Shown one piece after another: positions 29,164-31,342 of a stretch of 31,342 bases of DNA. Origin of the DNA: Phoronis australis. Lineage: Eukaryota; Phoronida; Phoronidae. Under the pieces are notes generated by a model, which saw only the letters and a list, made by a program, of their open reading frames with translations, did no database searches and had not been told where the DNA came from. Position numbers and translations under genes: made by a program. Position 1 is the stretch's first letter, and each line of letters opens with the position of its first letter. The stretch spans positions 65,668-97,009 of the forward strand of contig NMRA01000926.1 in the NCBI GenBank assembly GCA_002633005.1, written 5' to 3'.

Positions 29164-30566
29164 TGTGTATATTGAAAATGTAACCATGGTCAGACTTGAT
29201 ATAGGTTTATATAAGTTTTATAAGTTATTATCGCTTACTGACAACTGTAAACGCTATTCACATAATAATTAAGCAAAGCGCAAATACCAATCAAGCAAAG
29301 AAAGCAATTTGTGTCAACATGCGAGCAACCACGCTTTCCGGTCGTGGCAGTAACTGTAATGTACATGTAGTTGTTTTCTTCATGTGTTTGCTTTTTTCAT
29401 AGTTAACATACTACATGTATGTATCTAAACAGTAAACTAATTGATGATTTTTCAAACCGAAACTTGATGTTTGTTGACCAATGCCGATCAGAGGATTCAC
29501 TTTTGGAAGAGTTAAATATAAATCAGAAGGTTGCCATCGAGGGATTCTCAGAAAATGTCGGTTTGTTCACGGAATCAATGGAATGAAAATAGAACTGTTG
29601 GGCAAAAGTTATGAGAAGGAATATTAGCAGAACTTGGATAGGATTATGCAGCATAGTTTCGAACTTTTGACGAACTTATGGCAGGTTTTTCAATCCTGAC
29701 GATCTTGCAAAATTTCAACGGACTTCTGCACTTCTGAAGTTTAAATTTGGCTAGAAATGCTCCTCGAGTCAAAATGCTGTCGGTTTAAACGCATACCACT
29801 TAATTTTGTTAAAGAATCCTTGTATAGTTTGACTTATGTGTGGCATAATTATGAATACGAGTGATCAAATCTTTGAAACGATTAAGTTAGCTCATAGGCG
29901 TAATGCGCGATCATAATAAGGCTTCTCACAGAAAATTGACTCGCATTTTGTACATTAAGACATTGACGTGTTTGTAGCACGCTTTGAGAAACGACCCATT
30001 TTATTTGAAAAAATATCTGCATTACATGCATTTGAAATCCCGGCACGTTTTGCTGAATCCACAGTCCAAACCTGTATAATAGCATTTTTGTGAAATGCTT
30101 AACTTTTAAGTGTTGCGCCTTGAGTTTTTTCTTCGAATACAATGTATACAAAATAATCTCAGAAAGATCAATTTATATGAGGGATCAAACAAGTAGATTT
30201 GTCATTTGTGTCCACATTAAAGTATGTTTAGCTTATGAATGTATGTTAGTTGTATAGTGTGTGTCTTTTATCTTAGATGTGCCTGATGACGAATAAATGG
30301 CATCTTTCATGCACTTGGTAATCTCTATTGACATGCAGACCCTAGTGGCAATTAAACATTTGAGATATCAATTTCGTCCCCTGCCGGGTCCTCATACTTA
30401 TATGTACGTACACGCGTTTTCCGAAGCACTAATCGTGGAAATCCACACCACTTGATGTGTAATTTTACTAGTAAATAACACCACCGTATTTGGGTGTATT
30501 TATGTCCTTGGGCTTACATGTACATGTATATGTGAAGATTTGCCTCAATCCGGAATAAGGTGCATG
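29164..30566. other. Mostly gene-free; one small ORF
   Basis: Apart from the small ORF at 29419-29586, no coding or RNA gene is supported. The minus frame at 29882-30151 has no motif. Several ACATGTAC-type words occur (for example about 30517-30531). Confidence 0.4.
29419..29586 (+). CDS. Small ORF of 55 codons, unknown
   Basis: ATG at 29419 to TGA at 29584-29586. The peptide begins MYLNSKLIDDFSNRN and contains VDQCRSEDSLLEELNINQKV then AIEGFSENVGLF. Its acidic, balanced composition is unlike chance AT-rich frames. No signal peptide, membrane segment or known domain is seen. An in-frame stop 13-15 bases upstream rules out simple extension. It may be a relic of a larger gene or a chance frame. 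Confidence 0.2.
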   Translation: MYLNSKLIDDFSNRNLMFVDQCRSEDSLLEELNINQKVAIEGFSENVGLFTESME

Positions 30567-30693
30567 CGTATTAAAGGCGAAGGCAACTTTTGTCATGTCA
30601 TTTTGAGCAAAAATAATATTCGTTGATTATCCTAGAAATATTTCTCAGTTAATTAAAGTATTTTTGGCAATTTAAACAATTACTCGTCCTCTA

Positions 30694-30707
30694 CTCCGGA
30701 AGTGACG
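30694..30707. promoter_or_regulatory. ETS-CRE-like composite word in foldback arm
   Basis: CTCCGGAAGTGACG combines an ETS site (CCGGAAGT) with a CRE half-site (TGACG). It is repeated exactly in inverse at 30909-30922, where it continues to TGACGTTTTG. The two face each other across the element centre. Function is inferred only from the words. Confidence 0.45.
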
Positions 30708-30881
30708 GGCAAGTGGGACAGTTGCTCCTCTGTACGTGAGATGATAACGAGTACACCCGGTGCGCAACAGCAGTGTGGCATGTTGACCGACTCGTAAACA
30801 AAAGTAAACGACGACCGAACTTATCACAACCGAGGTAGAACTATTTCGCCAGCTCTCACAGTCAGACTATATGAAAATAAA

Positions 30882-30892
30882 TTGGCGCGAAA
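30882..30892. promoter_or_regulatory. E2F-like word in foldback centre
   Basis: TTGGCGCGAAA matches the E2F consensus TTTSGCGCSAAA except at the first base. It lies 17 bases from the right ETS-CRE word. In animal promoters ETS, CRE and E2F words often co-occur. Confidence 0.4.
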
Positions 30893-31204
30893 TTCTTGCC
30901 TCCCAAAACGTCACTTCCGGAGAAGAGAAAGAATAATTAATTAAAATACAAAAAGCTGCAATGAAGTGAAAAATTTGTCTGAGATAATCCACGAGCCTTA
31001 TTTTTGCTAAAAATGACCTGAAAAGGGTTGTCTTCGCCTTTAACGTAAAACAAATGTGTAAAACCAAGGCTATAAGCTTCGCCTATTCATAACAAAACTG
31101 TAAGAATTTTGCGGACGTGTATCGAATTTAAATTTAATTGAAGTGACAAGTACTTAATTAAAGACAAAACTAACTGGTCTATCATAACGCTAAACCCTCG
31201 TGAG

Positions 31205-31246
31205 AGACCGCCCTGAGTTGGCTGCTGGAGCAACTCGGGGCGGTCT
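31205..31246. repeat. Strong hairpin, 16-base stem
   Basis: AGACCGCCCTGAGTTG (31205-31220), a 10-base loop, then CAACTCGGGGCGGTCT (31231-31246). All 16 positions pair in one orientation if one A is matched with G (a mismatch on this strand, a C-T on the other). Three smaller hairpins follow: GCGG/CCGC (31255-31267), TCGACGAAT/ATTCGGTCGA (about 31284-31306) and AGCC/GGCT near 31323-31336. GC-rich compared with its surroundings and possibly a structured RNA. The window ends before it can be judged. Confidence 0.7.
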
Positions 31247-31342
31247 GGGATCAAGCGGAAAAACCGCAGGGTAAATCTGTGGTCGACGAATCTATTCGGT
31301 CGATTACATTTTATTGCCCGTGAAGCCGCTAAGGGCTGCCTG

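Larger units (their letters stand above)
30571..31043. mobile_element. 473-base foldback (MITE-like) element
   Basis: The left arm (30571-30707) and right arm (30909-31043) are imperfect inverted repeats over their whole ~136 bases. Outer ends are TTAAAGGCGAAG and its complement, with GTCAT, GAGCAAAAATAA/TAGCAAAAATAA and GATTAT shared inside. The inner ends are identical for 14 bases: CTCCGGAAGTGACG at 30694-30707 against CGTCACTTCCGGAG at 30909-30922. CGTA flanks both ends (30567-30570, 31044-31047), consistent with a 4-base target duplication. Alternatively TTAA itself is the duplicated target, as in piggyBac-type elements. The 201-base centre contains no ORF. This is a non-autonomous DNA transposon; the superfamily is undetermined. 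Confidence 0.85.

Noticed and set aside
29882-30151. 89-codon minus frame
   Set aside because: No motif, no splice or polyadenylation context, and composition is as expected for AT-rich non-coding sequence.
31205-31310. tRNA gene or tRNA-derived SINE head
   Set aside because: A cloverleaf cannot be drawn and no good A box / B box pair is present, despite a weak GGTCGACGAATC resemblance to a B box.

Overview
This is a eukaryotic window: AT-rich, mostly non-coding, dominated by decayed non-LTR retrotransposons and tandem repeats, with intron-like splice signals, a CpG-rich promoter-like patch and one 298-base run of N. The retrotransposon types and the many TACATGTA-like words suggest a marine invertebrate, but I cannot name a species or phylum from the sequence alone. 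No prokaryotic operon, CRISPR array, phage or intact long gene is visible.

Region 1 (1-9693) is a family of related elements. A nearly full-length LINE of CR1/Jockey type appears to run from about 1 to 5430: a 5' module built of ~425-base monomers, a frameshifted ORF1 (coiled coil plus RRM-like), a 1.7-kb spacer, and a broken ORF2 (endonuclease N-terminus, assembly gap, reverse transcriptase, C-terminus). Four further copies of the ~1.1-kb 5' module follow head to tail (B1, B2, A2, A3). A2 is joined directly to a piece of the LINE 3' end, which looks like an internally deleted derivative. Hairpins and GAA/ATAAG-rich microsatellites mark module boundaries, and most monomers carry a DR1-like box (TGACCTTTGACC) in a fixed context.

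Region 2 (9694-12222) holds no gene I can support except a short minus-strand LINE C-terminal scrap. Region 3 (12223-15373) is a satellite: ~361-base units that are themselves dimers of ~165-200-base monomers, passing into ~174-base units. It is punctuated by 16-17-base palindromes of the form TGCGGAA(n)TTCCGCA, which continue beyond the satellite in unrelated sequence.

Region 4 (15878-22093) is a second, heavily mutated LINE of L1/Tx1 type, with ORF1 and ORF2 separated by an unexpected 2.2-kb interruption carrying its own tandem duplications. Region 5 (23.2-25.8 kb) is the most gene-like part: a CpG-rich stretch with ETS and YY1 promoter words and a consensus splice donor, a minus-strand candidate first exon, a minus-strand candidate last exon with polyadenylation signals, and a plus-strand last exon that resembles the end of a protein kinase domain followed by a hydrophobic Ala/Gly-rich tail.

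Region 6 (25.8-31.3 kb) has scattered 19-base repeats in opposite orientations, a few short exon-like ORFs, and a clear 473-base foldback (MITE-like) element with ~136-base inverted arms and a 4-base target duplication. Its arms carry ETS-CRE-like words and its centre an E2F-like word. The window ends in a GC-rich cluster of hairpins. The most unusual material is the palindrome-bearing satellite, the promoter-like foldback element, and the modular LINE 5' regions that appear to have multiplied without their coding part.
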